Notes: generated by a model not told the origin, from the sequence alone. A stretch of 64,000 nucleotides of DNA from Thalassobaculum litoreum DSM 18839 (GCF_900102465.1 NZ_FNBW01000020.1:19632-83631), one strand, 5' to 3'; positions 1 through 9,056 are shown, counted from the stretch's first letter. A program made the numbers and translations.

Positions 1-800
1 ACCTGGTCGAGCAGGCGATCAACGGGCCGGCCGAGCTGGTGATCGTCGCCGGCGGCGACGGCACGGTGAACGCCGCCGCCCGCCGGGTCGCGGGATCGGA
101 CAAGATCCTGGGCATCCTGCCGAGCGGAACCCTCAACCACCTCTCCCAGGATCTCGGCATTCCCCAGGACCTGGACGGCGCGATCGCCGTGCTGAGCGAC
201 GGCGAGCCGGTGGAGATCGATATCGGCGAGGTGAACGGCCACTCCTTCATGTGCAGCTCGGTGATCGGCTTCGCCTCTCGCCTCGCCCGCCAGCGCGAGC
301 ACTGGCGCGGCCGCCTGAACCCGGTACGCTGGGCCCGGGTGATCGCCCATCTGTTCAGGACCATGGACCGCGATCCGGCGGTCGAGGTGCAGATCTCGAA
401 CCCTGCCAAGGTGTCCCTGCGCACCCGGCACCTGACCGTTGCGGTCGGCGACTATATCGACGAACCCGGCCGGCTGTTCGTGCGCACCGAACTCGACAGC
501 GGGTTCCTCGGCCTCTATGCGCTGCGCCGCCCGTCGCCGGGCAAGATCCTGAAGCTGGCGACCGCCGCCCTGGTCGGGCGTTGGCGGGCCGATCCGGAGT
601 TGACGGCCGAGCGGGTGCGCGCGGCCACGGTGACGAGCCGCCGGAAGCAGATCCGCGTGCTGAACGACGGCGAGATCCTGCTCCTCGACCTGCCGGTGGA
701 ATACCGCATCCGCCACCGCGCGCTGCGGGTGATCCGGGCACGCGAGGCGATCGAGGCGGCGACCGCGCGGCCTGAGGAGACGCCGGCGGAGGTCGCATGA
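1..800 (+). CDS. Diacylglycerol kinase-family lipid kinase (5' partial)
   Basis: The reading frame is open from the first bases of the window, so the gene starts upstream and only its last 266 or so codons are seen. The glycine-rich nucleotide motif GGDGT lies at the start of the visible part, followed by LPSGTLNHLSQDLGIP, which matches the catalytic signature of the DAGK/YegS/LCB5 lipid kinase family. The C-terminal part (about 150 residues) fits the beta-sandwich substrate lobe of that family. Such enzymes phosphorylate diacylglycerol or related lipids at the inner membrane face. The stop overlaps the next start by 4 bases (ATGA), so it is co-translated with the phosphoesterase. Exact lipid substrate cannot be read from the sequence. 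Confidence 0.88.
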   Translation, partial: LVEQAINGPAELVIVAGGDGTVNAAARRVAGSDKILGILPSGTLNHLSQDLGIPQDLDGAIAVLSDGEPVEIDIGEVNGHSFMCSSVIGFASRLARQREHWRGRLNPVRWARVIAHLFRTMDRDPAVEVQISNPAKVSLRTRHLTVAVGDYIDEPGRLFVRTELDSGFLGLYALRRPSPGKILKLATAALVGRWRADPELTAERVRAATVTSRRKQIRVLNDGEILLLDLPVEYRIRHRALRVIRAREAIEAATARPEETPAEVA

Positions 801-1588
801 CCCGGCTGGTCCACCTCTCCGATCTGCATTTCGGCAAGACCGACCTGCGGCTGATCGAGCCCCTGCGTCAGGAGATCGAGCATGCCAAGCCGGATCTGGT
901 CGTCATCAGCGGCGATCTGACCCTGCGGGCGCGCAACCGCGAATTCTCCGAGGCGGCCAAGTTCATCTCGGACCTGTCGGCGCCCTGCTTCGTGGTCCCG
1001 GGCAATCACGACATTCCCTACTACCACGCGCTGCTGGAACGCTTCGCCGACCCGTATCGCCGCTGGCGCCAGCACATCGGCGATGCGCTGGAGCCGACCT
1101 GGGTCGGCGAGCGGGTCGCCGTGGTCGGGATCAACACCGTGCGCCGCGCCCAGTGGCGCCTGAACTGGGCGGACGGGAAGATCAGCCGCAGCCAGCTCGC
1201 CCGGATCGACCGCCGGCTGGCGGCGGTGCCGAAGGGTCGGGTGCGGATCGTCGTCGGCCATCACCCGTTCCTGGCGCCGGAACCCCGGCTGCAGAACCGG
1301 GTCGTGCGCCGCGCCGAGGCGGCGCTGTCGCTGTTCCGCCGTCACCGGGTCAGCCTGGTTCTGGCCGGGCACCTGCACCTGCCGTTCATCCGCACCCTGC
1401 CGGGGGCAGCGCCCAACCGCCCGATGCTGGTGGTGCATGGCGGCACGACGATCTCCACCCGCCTGCGGGGCGAACCGAATGCCTTCAACGTGATCGACGT
1501 GGACGCCCAAGGAGAGATCGGCATCGAGACCCGGATCTGGACCGAGAGCGGCTGGCAGCGCGACGAGCGGAAGCACCAGGCGGCATGA
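797..1588 (+). CDS. Metallophosphoesterase (calcineurin-like)
   Basis: A 263-residue protein with every metal-binding motif of the calcineurin-like phosphoesterase fold in order: SDLHFG near residue 8, SGDLT near 36, PGNHD near 69, VGHHPF near 155 and AGHLHL near 190. These provide the two-metal site. The compact size and motif spacing resemble the cyclic-nucleotide phosphodiesterase (CpdA)-like and related branches, but the substrate is not determined. It starts inside the stop of the lipid kinase gene, indicating an operon; no signal peptide is visible, so it is probably cytoplasmic. Confidence 0.9.
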   Translation: MTRLVHLSDLHFGKTDLRLIEPLRQEIEHAKPDLVVISGDLTLRARNREFSEAAKFISDLSAPCFVVPGNHDIPYYHALLERFADPYRRWRQHIGDALEPTWVGERVAVVGINTVRRAQWRLNWADGKISRSQLARIDRRLAAVPKGRVRIVVGHHPFLAPEPRLQNRVVRRAEAALSLFRRHRVSLVLAGHLHLPFIRTLPGAAPNRPMLVVHGGTTISTRLRGEPNAFNVIDVDAQGEIGIETRIWTESGWQRDERKHQAA

Positions 1589-1789
1589 GCCGACAGAGGG
1601 CAAGCGGCCCCGTCGGCCTAGCCATCGCATCGCCTGCAGTAGCCCCTTGAGTAAGCGGGATTTTCATGTCTATCTGACGCCGAAATTTGGCGAGCCTGCG
1701 GTGGGGAGTGCGGGGGGTCCGGATCGACCCGGCGGCTACCAATTTGTCTCCGTCACTCTGTCATTCGCCAAAGATATTCGGCAACGAGC

Positions 1790-3337
1790 GTGGAATCGGT
1801 GAAAGCAGCAAGCGGGCGATCCCGCCGTTCAGTGGTGCGTGGCCTGCTGTGGAGCGCCGCAGCCCTGTCGGGCGCCAACGGTCTGGGAATGCGGACGGCC
1901 TGGGCGGACGACGAGGCACCCACCGGCTTCGGGGACGTGGTCGCCCAGGCTCAGGCACTGGCCGAGCGCGAGTTCGGCGACCGGCCCCCGGCGGGACCGG
2001 GCGAGCTGGCCGAGCTGACCTACGATCAGTATCACGACATCCGCTTCCGCCAGGAGCACGCCCTGTGGGTCGAGCAGGGGCTCGGCTTCGAGGTCGATCT
2101 GTTCCATCCGGGCTTCCGCTTCATGCGGCCGGTGGAGGTCTATGACGTCGACGGGACCGGCAGGCATCCGGTGACCCTGTCGCCGGAGATGTTCGACTAC
2201 GGCCCCCGGGTCACGCCGCCCGCCTCGGATACGGATCTCGCCTTCACCGGCTTCCGTGCCCGGGCCCCTATCAACGCGCCGGACCGCCTGGACGAGTTCG
2301 CGGTGTTCCAGGGCGGCACCCGCTTCAGGGCGGTCGGCTCAGGCCAGCGCTACGGCGTGTCGGCCCGCGGCCTCGCCATCAACACCGCCGATGCCGAAGG
2401 CGAGGAATTCCCCGACTTCACCGCCTTCTGGCTGATCAGGCCGGTGCAGGGCGATTCGACCATGACGGTCCTGGCGCTCATGGACAGCCCGTCGATCGCC
2501 GGCGCCTACCGGTTCCAGATCCGCCCGGGGGAGTCGACCGTGATCGACGTGGACACGGTTCTGTTTCCGCGCCGGCAGGTGGCCAAGATCGGGCTCGGCC
2601 CCCTGACCTCCATGTTCCTGTACGACGCCTCGGCGCGGGCGGGCTACGACGACTTCCGCACCGCCGTGCACAATTCGGACGGGCTGCAGATGCTCACCGG
2701 CAACGGCGAGCGGATCTTCCGTCCGCTGGCCAATCCGTCGCGCCTGCAGATCTCGGCCTTCCAGGACACCAACCCGCGCGGCTTCGGTCTGGTCCAGCGC
2801 AACCGCCACTTCGCCGATTTCCAGGACCTGGACAGCCGGTTCGACCTGCGGCCCTCCACCTGGGTGGAGCCGGTCGGCGAGTGGGGTCCCGGTTCGGTCG
2901 TCCTTGTCGAGATCCCGACCGACGCGGAGACCAACGACAACATCGTCGCCTATTGGCGTCCGAGCGCCCCGTTCGAACCGGGCAGCCGGACCGACCTGTC
3001 CTACCGGCTGCACTACTGCAGCACGCCGCCGGACAACGTTCCGCTGGCCCGCGTCGCCGCCACCCGCGGCGGACGCGGCGGCGACGGCCGGCGACGGCTC
3101 TTCGTGATCGACTTCGTCGGCCTGCCGGCCATCGAACGCATGCCCCGCGCCGAGGTCAGCCAGTCCAACGGCGTGATCCTGAACGTCATGGCCGAGCCCA
3201 ATCCGGTGGACGGTTCCTACCGGGTCAGCTTCGAAGTGGACCCGGGCGACGAGTCCCTGGTCGAATTGCGCGTGGTCCTGGTCGGCGATGCCGGCCCCGT
3301 GAGCGAAACCTGGCTGTACCGATGGACCAGCGCGTAG
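1790..3337 (+). CDS. opgG: Periplasmic glucan biosynthesis protein OpgG/MdoG
   Basis: The 515-residue product has a twin-arginine type leader (R12-R13 followed by a hydrophobic stretch and TAWA-D near residue 39), then the MdoG/OpgG beta-sandwich family. Recognisable blocks include LTYDQYHDIRFR, the GNGERIFRPLANP segment, NPRGFGLVQRNRHFADFQDL and the C-terminal SETWLYRW. OpgG acts in the periplasm in assembly of osmoregulated periplasmic glucans, partnered with the OpgH glucosyltransferase encoded immediately downstream with a 16-base overlap. A GTG at 1790 is used as start; a second GTG at 1799 is equally possible. The leader suggests Tat export, which is more usual for the OpgD branch. Confidence 0.93.
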   Translation: MESVKAASGRSRRSVVRGLLWSAAALSGANGLGMRTAWADDEAPTGFGDVVAQAQALAEREFGDRPPAGPGELAELTYDQYHDIRFRQEHALWVEQGLGFEVDLFHPGFRFMRPVEVYDVDGTGRHPVTLSPEMFDYGPRVTPPASDTDLAFTGFRARAPINAPDRLDEFAVFQGGTRFRAVGSGQRYGVSARGLAINTADAEGEEFPDFTAFWLIRPVQGDSTMTVLALMDSPSIAGAYRFQIRPGESTVIDVDTVLFPRRQVAKIGLGPLTSMFLYDASARAGYDDFRTAVHNSDGLQMLTGNGERIFRPLANPSRLQISAFQDTNPRGFGLVQRNRHFADFQDLDSRFDLRPSTWVEPVGEWGPGSVVLVEIPTDAETNDNIVAYWRPSAPFEPGSRTDLSYRLHYCSTPPDNVPLARVAATRGGRGGDGRRRLFVIDFVGLPAIERMPRAEVSQSNGVILNVMAEPNPVDGSYRVSFEVDPGDESLVELRVVLVGDAGPVSETWLYRWTSA

Positions 3338-5517
3338 AAGCCGACCCGCCGGCGCCAGCCGATCGCTTGGCCGAACGCCGGGCCGATCACTGGGCCGATC
3401 ACTGGGCCGATCGCCCGGCGGACTATCCGTCGACGCCGCCCGGCATGCCGCTGGACATGCCGACCCAGACCTTCCGCCGCACGGTGCGGGCGCAGGTGCG
3501 CACGCGCGGCCGCCCCTGGACGGCCACCTTCATCGCCCGGCTGGTCGTCTTCGGCGGCGCGCTGCTGCTGACCGCGCTCGCGGCCCGGCAGATGGCACTG
3601 GCCGTGGCGGTCGGCGAAGTGACCGCGCTGCAGGCCCTGCTGGTCGCGATCTTCACCGTGACCTTCTGGTGGATCTCCATGTCCACCACCTCCGCCCTCG
3701 CCGGCCTGCTGAGATCGCTGCAGCCCAGCGCCGGCTCCGGAACGGCGCTGCCGCAGGAGGCGCCCGGCCTCTGCGCCCTGGTGATGCCGGTCTACAACGA
3801 GGACCCGGCCGCCACCACCGGCGCGTTGGCTGCGATCGCCGAGGATCTGGAGCGGACCGGCGCCGCCGGCGGGTTCGAGATCTTCATCCTGTCGGACACC
3901 ACAGACCCCGCCGTCTGGGTGGTGGAGACCGCCGCCGTCGTCAGACTGCGCGAGCGGCTGGGCAGCACGATGAAGGTCTGGTACCGCCACCGGGCGCGCA
4001 ACATCGACCGCAAGTCCGGCAACATCCACGATTTCGTCATCCGCTGGGGCGGGCGCTACGAAACCATGCTGGTGCTCGACGCCGACAGCCTGATGACCGC
4101 GGCCTCCATCCTGGCCCTGCGCGAGCGCATGGCGGCGGATCCCGCGCTCGGCCTGGTGCAGACGGTCCCGGTGCTGATCGGCCGCGACAGCCTGTTCGCC
4201 CGCATGCAGCAGTTCGCCGGCCGGATCTACGGCCCGATCGTCGCCCGCGGGGTCGCCGCCTGGCAGGGCGACGACGGCAATTTCTGGGGCCATAACGCGA
4301 TCATCCGCACCCAGGCCTTCGCCCAGGCCTGCGGCCTGCCCCGGCTGCCGGGCCGCAAGCCGTTCGGCGGCACGATCATGAGCCACGACTTCGTCGAGGC
4401 CGCCCTGCTGCGCCGGGCCGGCTGGGCGGTGCAGATGGCGCCGGAGATCGGCGGATCGTGGGAATCCTCGCCGCCGTCGCTGCTCGACTTCGCCATGCGC
4501 GACCGGCGCTGGGCCCAGGGCAACATCCAGCACCTGGCGGTGATCGGCGCGCGCGGCCTGCGCTGGCCGAGCCGGATGCACCTGCTGAACGGCGTGATGA
4601 GCTATCTCTCCTCGCCGCTCTGGTTCGCCCTGATCCTGGTCGGTGTCGGGCTGACGGTGCAGGCCTATCTGCTGCGGCCGAAATACTTCACCGAGGCGTT
4701 CCAGCTGTTCCCGACCTGGCCGCGCTTCGACAGCGAGCGGATGATCCTGCTCTTTGTGCTGACCATCGGCGCGCTGCTGGTGCCCAAGATCATCGGCCTG
4801 CTGCGCGCGATGATCGACCGCTCGGTGGTGAAGAGTTTCGGCGACGCCCGGCGGCTGGTGGTCGGCTGGATCTTCGAGGTGCTGCTGTCGGCCCTGTTCG
4901 CGCCGATCATGATGCTGATCCAGTCGCGCCACGTCTGGTCGATCCTGCGCGGCACCGATTCCGGCTGGGGGCCGCAGCGCCGCGACGACGGTGGCATGGG
5001 GCTGCGCGAGGCGGTGCGGTTCCATCTCGGCCATACCGCCCTCGGCCTGGTGGTGGTCGCCGCCATCGCGCCGCTGTCCATACCGGTCCTGGCCTGGCTG
5101 TCGCCGGTGCTGGCCGGGTGGATCCTGTCGATCCCGCTGTCCTGGGGCAGCGGCAGCGCGTGGCTCGGCCGCAAGCTGGCCGCGCTGGGAATCCTGGTGA
5201 TCCCGGAGGAGCGCGAGATCCCGGCCCTGGTCACCGCCGCCCGGACCGAGCGGGAGGCGGCCGAGGCGGACCTGGCAGAGGTGTCGCTGGGCCGGCTGCT
5301 GGGCGATCCGGCGCTCGCCGACCGGCACTTCGCCCTGGCGGGCGATCACTGGCTGGCCGAGCGCGGCCATCCGGATGTCGAGATGCTGACCGCCGCCGCC
5401 AAGGTGGCCGACGCCCGCACCCGGGCCGAGGCGCTCGGCTGGCTACGCCCGGTGGAGCGCATGCGGCTGCTCGGCGACCGGCGGACCTTCGACACCCTGC
5501 TCTCCCTGCCGGCATAG
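3322..5517 (+). CDS. opgH: Glucan biosynthesis glucosyltransferase OpgH/MdoH
   Basis: The ATG at 3322 lies inside the end of opgG and gives 731 residues; the frame is open further upstream but that part is a shadow of opgG. The protein is an integral-membrane family 2 glycosyltransferase: MPVYNEDP near residue 155, the metal-binding LDADS near 253, SHDFVEAA near 355 and RDRRWAQGN near 394, flanked by membrane segments at about residues 70-90, 100-125 and several after 420. It polymerises UDP-glucose into the linear glucan backbone. Shorter than E. coli OpgH (847 residues) mostly at the N-terminus. A tetrapeptide repeat (ADHW) sits in the variable N-terminal tail. Confidence 0.94.
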   Translation: MDQRVEADPPAPADRLAERRADHWADHWADRPADYPSTPPGMPLDMPTQTFRRTVRAQVRTRGRPWTATFIARLVVFGGALLLTALAARQMALAVAVGEVTALQALLVAIFTVTFWWISMSTTSALAGLLRSLQPSAGSGTALPQEAPGLCALVMPVYNEDPAATTGALAAIAEDLERTGAAGGFEIFILSDTTDPAVWVVETAAVVRLRERLGSTMKVWYRHRARNIDRKSGNIHDFVIRWGGRYETMLVLDADSLMTAASILALRERMAADPALGLVQTVPVLIGRDSLFARMQQFAGRIYGPIVARGVAAWQGDDGNFWGHNAIIRTQAFAQACGLPRLPGRKPFGGTIMSHDFVEAALLRRAGWAVQMAPEIGGSWESSPPSLLDFAMRDRRWAQGNIQHLAVIGARGLRWPSRMHLLNGVMSYLSSPLWFALILVGVGLTVQAYLLRPKYFTEAFQLFPTWPRFDSERMILLFVLTIGALLVPKIIGLLRAMIDRSVVKSFGDARRLVVGWIFEVLLSALFAPIMMLIQSRHVWSILRGTDSGWGPQRRDDGGMGLREAVRFHLGHTALGLVVVAAIAPLSIPVLAWLSPVLAGWILSIPLSWGSGSAWLGRKLAALGILVIPEEREIPALVTAARTEREAAEADLAEVSLGRLLGDPALADRHFALAGDHWLAERGHPDVEMLTAAAKVADARTRAEALGWLRPVERMRLLGDRRTFDTLLSLPA
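3381..3412 (+). repeat. 12-bp in-frame tandem repeat in opgH
   Basis: The unit GGCCGATCACTG occurs twice exactly (3381-3392, 3393-3404) and a third time for its first 8 bases. It encodes repeated Ala-Asp-His-Trp in the cytoplasmic N-terminal tail of OpgH, where copy-number change would not shift the frame. Confidence 0.8.
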
Positions 5518-5564
5518 GGGAAGCCTGCCCTCCACGGCCCCGCGCCGGGATCCGGGAAAGACGC

Positions 5565-5642
5565 GGCTGGAGTGCCCGGCGATAATTCTCCGCCGCTCCG
5601 GCAAGCGGTCCCCGGGGCCCCGGCGCAGGGCCGGGGAGACTG
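5565..5642 (+). repeat. Dispersed intergenic repeat, family B (3' part)
   Basis: This gap between the convergent opgH and opgD genes carries a GC-rich stretch (CTCCGGCAAGCGG then CCCCGGCGCAGGGCCGGGGAG) that aligns with the 3' parts of the two tandem elements at 30911-31025 and 31077-31194, same orientation. It can fold into strong hairpins and may serve as a shared transcript end for both genes. The alignment was made by eye. Confidence 0.5.
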
Positions 5643-5696
5643 TGGGGGGAGACGGAGAGGCGGGAGGTGGGGAGGAGCGGGCGCCTCCCCCGCCCT

Positions 5697-7274
5697 TCAG
5701 CGCGGCAGCGGGTCGTACCGATACAGCCAGGTTTCCGTCAGCGCGCCGGCGTCCGTGCGCAGGAAGGCGCGCAATTCCGACGGGTCCGGGACGTTCGGAT
5801 AGAGGTCGAAGATGATCCGCCACCGCTTGGTGCCGGGGACCTTCTCGGCGAAAGCGTCGTCCACCCGGCCCGATGAGGCCGCGACCACCGCCTCGGGCTC
5901 TTCGCCGTCCTTCAGCGCCGACAGCGCCGGACCGTCGAACTCGACCACGAACTTGCGGGCGTCGGTCTGCCGGGTCTGGCCGGGCCGTCCGCCATGGCCG
6001 AGGCGGGTCGACACGCAGACCGCAACCGGGCGCGGCGGGGTCGGCATGTCGGTCTGCCAGTACTGCCGGTACTTGAAGGTGTAGCTGTTGCCGGCCCGCG
6101 CCGGACCCTCGGGCACCCAGAAGGCGCCGATATTGTCGTGGATCTCGTCGTCGGTGCGCAGCTCCATGAGCTGCACCGAGCCGCGGCCCCAGTCACCGAC
6201 CGGCTCGATCCACAGGCTCGGTCGGCGGTCGTAGTACACACCGTCGAGATAGTGCTCGAAGTTCCGGTCGCGCTGCATCAGCCCGAAGCCCTTGGGGTTC
6301 TCGTCCAGGAAGGAGGAGACGTTCGGGACGCGCGGGTTGGTCAGCGGCCGCCAGATCCGCTCGCCATTGCCGGTCCAGATCGCCAGCCCGTCGGAGTCGT
6401 GGATCTCCGGACGCCAGTCGCTGCTGATCTCGGCGTTGCTCTCGCCGTACCAGTACATCGAGGTCAGCGGGGCGATGCCCAGGCGCTCGATGTCGCGGCG
6501 CAGGAACAGCCGCGCCTCGACCTCCATCACCACGCCCTTGGTGCGCCGCGCCGTGATCCTGTAGGCGCCGGTGATGCCGGGACCGTCCAGCAGGGCCAGG
6601 ATGACGTTGGGATCGTCCTTGCGCGCCGCCGGGGTCAGATAGAACTCGCGGAACTCGGGGAACTCCTCCGGGCCCGGCGTGGCACTGTCGATGGCCACGC
6701 CGCGGGCGGACAGGCCGTACTGGCCGAGATCGCCGATCGCCCGCCAGTAGCTGGCGCCGAGGAAGGCCAGCCAGTCCTGGGTCCGCCAGTCGTCCCGCGA
6801 CCGGCTCTCCTGAAAGCGGAAGCCGGCGAAGCCGACATCGCTGGGAAGCTGCTTGGCGACGCTGTCCGCCGGCATGTCGAACAGCTCGGGGCTGTAACGC
6901 ACCTGCCGCGCATGGCCGTCCATCAGGGTGTGCATCTTCACGCCACGCGCGAAGTAGCGACCGACATGGAAGAAGGTGACCGGGTAGTTGCCGGAGCCGT
7001 CGCCGAACACCGCCTCGTCGGGGCGGTAGCGCAGCTTGCCGTGGGTGTCGTAGTCGATCGCCTCGATGACGTCGGGGGCGACGATGGGCGCCGCCGCATA
7101 GGGGGTGGCGGCCATCTCGCGGGCGCGGTCGACCAGCGCCTCGTAGCCGAATTCGAAGGGCTGTCCGAAGGACAGGGTGGGAGCCGCGGCCCGGGCGAGG
7201 TGCGGATGCGCGAGAACGGCCAGCAGCGCGGCACCCGCGCCCTGGATCACGTCACGCCTGTTAGAATGGGACAT
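5697..7274 (-). CDS. opgD: Glucan biosynthesis protein OpgD/OpgG family, Tat-exported
   Basis: The start chosen is the ATG at 7274 (an in-frame ATG 10 codons upstream also exists), because it puts a clean twin-arginine leader at the N-terminus: SNRRDVIQGAGAALLAVL ending in ARAAA near residue 31. The 525-residue mature family is the same as the opgG product (shared GNGERIWRPLTNPR, NPKGFGLMQRDRNFEHYLDG and TETWLYRY), so this is a second MdoG-domain protein; the order and Tat leader fit OpgD, which controls glucan backbone length in E. coli. It is convergent with opgH, so it has its own promoter. Confidence 0.88.
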   Translation of the reverse strand: MSHSNRRDVIQGAGAALLAVLAHPHLARAAAPTLSFGQPFEFGYEALVDRAREMAATPYAAAPIVAPDVIEAIDYDTHGKLRYRPDEAVFGDGSGNYPVTFFHVGRYFARGVKMHTLMDGHARQVRYSPELFDMPADSVAKQLPSDVGFAGFRFQESRSRDDWRTQDWLAFLGASYWRAIGDLGQYGLSARGVAIDSATPGPEEFPEFREFYLTPAARKDDPNVILALLDGPGITGAYRITARRTKGVVMEVEARLFLRRDIERLGIAPLTSMYWYGESNAEISSDWRPEIHDSDGLAIWTGNGERIWRPLTNPRVPNVSSFLDENPKGFGLMQRDRNFEHYLDGVYYDRRPSLWIEPVGDWGRGSVQLMELRTDDEIHDNIGAFWVPEGPARAGNSYTFKYRQYWQTDMPTPPRPVAVCVSTRLGHGGRPGQTRQTDARKFVVEFDGPALSALKDGEEPEAVVAASSGRVDDAFAEKVPGTKRWRIIFDLYPNVPDPSELRAFLRTDAGALTETWLYRYDPLPR

Positions 7275-7450
7275 GGAAGGACCTGCGAAGACAACAAACG
7301 GCACATTGCCGGGCGGGCCGCGACCGTAACCGGGAGCATCCGATCGGCCCCCGCCAGCGACGCGTTACATGACACCGAACCGGGGTTAGCTCAAGCGTCC
7401 GATAACCAAGGCCGCGGGACGGTTATGCACAGAGTCGGGACGGGCCGGCG

Positions 7451-8593
7451 CTAGGATTTCCTGGAGCGCCGGCGCCGGGTCTTCGGCAGCCCGATCCAGT
7501 GCTTGCGCAGAAAATAGACCAGCATGGAGAGGCCGCACACGGCCATCAGCCCCAGGGCGAACGGATAGCCGTAGCGCCAGCCCAGCTCCGGCATGTTCCA
7601 CTCGGAGGCGTCCCGGTCGAAATTCATGCCGTAGAGGCTGGCGATGAAGCTCAGGGGCATGAAGATCGTCGCGATCAGCGTCAGCATCTTCATGATGTCG
7701 TTGAGCCGGGCGTTCATGCAGGAGTGATAGACGTCCACCAGGTTGGAGGCAATCTCACGCTCGGTCTCCACGATGTCCATGAGCTGGGCCACGTGGTCGT
7801 AGCAGTCGCGCAGGAACACCCGGGTGCGACCATCGATCAGCGGACTGTCGTCGCGGATCAGGGCGTTCACCAGATCGCGGTGCGGCCAGATCGCGCGCCG
7901 CATGTCCAGCAGGTCGCGGCGGACCCGATAGACCTCATGGATCTGACCTTCCTGCGGATGCAGGATCACCGCCTCCTCCAACGCCTCCAGATCCTCGCCG
8001 ATCGCCTCCACCGCCGGGAAATATCCGTCGACCACCGCATCGATCAGGGCATAGGCGAGGTAGTCGGCACCGTACTGGCGGATCTTGCCGTTCTCGCGCC
8101 GCAGCCGGTCGCGCACCAGCCCGAGGCAATCGGCCCGGTCGTCGCGGAACGACAGCACGAAGCCCTGGCCCAGCAGCATGGCCATCTGCCGCGTCTCCAC
8201 CCCGCGCCCTTCCGGCGCCATCCGAGTGACGATGAAGAGCTGGTCGTCGTATTCCTCGAACTTGGGCCGCTGGTGGACGTTGATCACATCCTCCAACGCC
8301 AGGCCGTGCAGGCCGAACAGGGCGCCGAGCCGCTCGATCAGCGCGATATCCGCCAGGCCGGTGACGTCGACCCACAGGGTGCCCGCCGTGCCTTTCAGCG
8401 CGGTCACGTCCTCGACCGTCAGATCGTGTTTCTCGAAGAACCGCCCGGCGTCATAGCCGATGGCCGAGATCGACGAGCCCTGAGCCTCGGGATCCGCGAC
8501 CAGCGTTCCGGGCGCCGCTCCGGGCGGGGTGCGGCGGCGGTGTCGCCGGCGTGCGGGCCGGGAGATATGCGGTTGCGTATCGGTCGCACCCAT
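7451..8593 (-). CDS. CorA-family divalent cation transporter
   Basis: A 380-residue CorA/ZntB-type protein. The long soluble N-terminal domain is followed by two C-terminal membrane helices; the signature GMN at residues 322-324 closes the first helix, and the second helix ends just before a basic tail (KTRRRRSRKS). In CorA the GMN loop forms the selectivity filter for Mg2+ or other divalent ions at the inner membrane. The frame is open for 48 more codons upstream, but the ATG at 8593 is preferred because the extension has no family-like sequence and this start is preceded by a GAGGC motif. The residues after the start are unusually Arg-rich. Confidence 0.92.
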   Translation of the reverse strand: MGATDTQPHISRPARRRHRRRTPPGAAPGTLVADPEAQGSSISAIGYDAGRFFEKHDLTVEDVTALKGTAGTLWVDVTGLADIALIERLGALFGLHGLALEDVINVHQRPKFEEYDDQLFIVTRMAPEGRGVETRQMAMLLGQGFVLSFRDDRADCLGLVRDRLRRENGKIRQYGADYLAYALIDAVVDGYFPAVEAIGEDLEALEEAVILHPQEGQIHEVYRVRRDLLDMRRAIWPHRDLVNALIRDDSPLIDGRTRVFLRDCYDHVAQLMDIVETEREIASNLVDVYHSCMNARLNDIMKMLTLIATIFMPLSFIASLYGMNFDRDASEWNMPELGWRYGYPFALGLMAVCGLSMLVYFLRKHWIGLPKTRRRRSRKS

Positions 8594-8729
8594 TGTCGGT
8601 CTGCCTCGCGATGTCCAAACGTCCCCTGGCTCCAATGGAAGGCTATCTTCTTCGCACCATGTCAGGCGAGCAGGTGTTCCGTGGCGCCGGACGAAAGGCC
8701 GTCCCGCGTCATCTGCCCTAGAGCCAAAT

Positions 8730-8768
8730 CCGACCATATTGAATCAGTTCACGGCCCAATATGGTCGG
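8730..8768. repeat. Perfect inverted repeat, 12-bp arms
   Basis: CCGACCATATTG at 8730-8741 is mirrored exactly by CAATATGGTCGG at 8757-8768 with a 15-base loop. It lies in the 261-base gap between the small membrane-protein gene and corA, both on the minus strand. The AT-rich flank on the plus side (AATTTATTTATAAAA) could also be promoter-like. It may end the mipA transcript or bind a regulator of corA; nothing else was recognised in this gap. Confidence 0.7.
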
Positions 8769-8854
8769 TGAATTTATTTATAAAACAATGAGATAGAGAA
8801 TATTCACGCACGCTGACGCGATCACGAAGTGATCCCGTCACCGCACGATCTACT

Positions 8855-9049
8855 CTAGATGTAGAGGTCGACGAAGATCTTCTGAAGTACACCGATGAGA
8901 AGCACCAGGGCCAGCATGACCAAGACCGGTACGACCTCGTGGTCCAGAGTTCCGCGAAGCCGCAGGGCGGTACTCCTCACATAGCGGCCAAGCCGGAGGC
9001 GTGGGCCGGTCCTTCCCCGTGAACGCCCGTGATTCTTCGGGTCCGGCAT
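8855..9049 (-). CDS. Small C-tail-anchored membrane protein (hypothetical)
   Basis: A 64-residue reading frame whose first 38 residues are basic (RSRGRTGPRLRLGRYVRS) and whose last 25 form one hydrophobic helix (VVPVLVMLALVLLIGVLQKIFV). The positive charges would keep the N-terminus in the cytoplasm. It starts 7 bases after the stop of the MipA-like gene on the same strand, so translational coupling is likely. No known family was recognised. A chance frame in high-GC DNA is the alternative, but the clean membrane segment and spacing favour a real gene. Confidence 0.5.
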   Translation of the reverse strand: MPDPKNHGRSRGRTGPRLRLGRYVRSTALRLRGTLDHEVVPVLVMLALVLLIGVLQKIFVDLYI

Positions 9050-9056
9050 GGGCCGG

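Noticed and set aside
1589..1789. Possible tRNA or small RNA in the gap before opgG
   Set aside because: No cloverleaf arms, TTC loop or CCA end could be found; it is treated as promoter region only.
2881..3321. 147-codon N-terminal extension of opgH
   Set aside because: The extension overlaps opgG in another frame and reads as Arg/Pro-rich shadow; the ATG at 3322 gives a normal OpgH.
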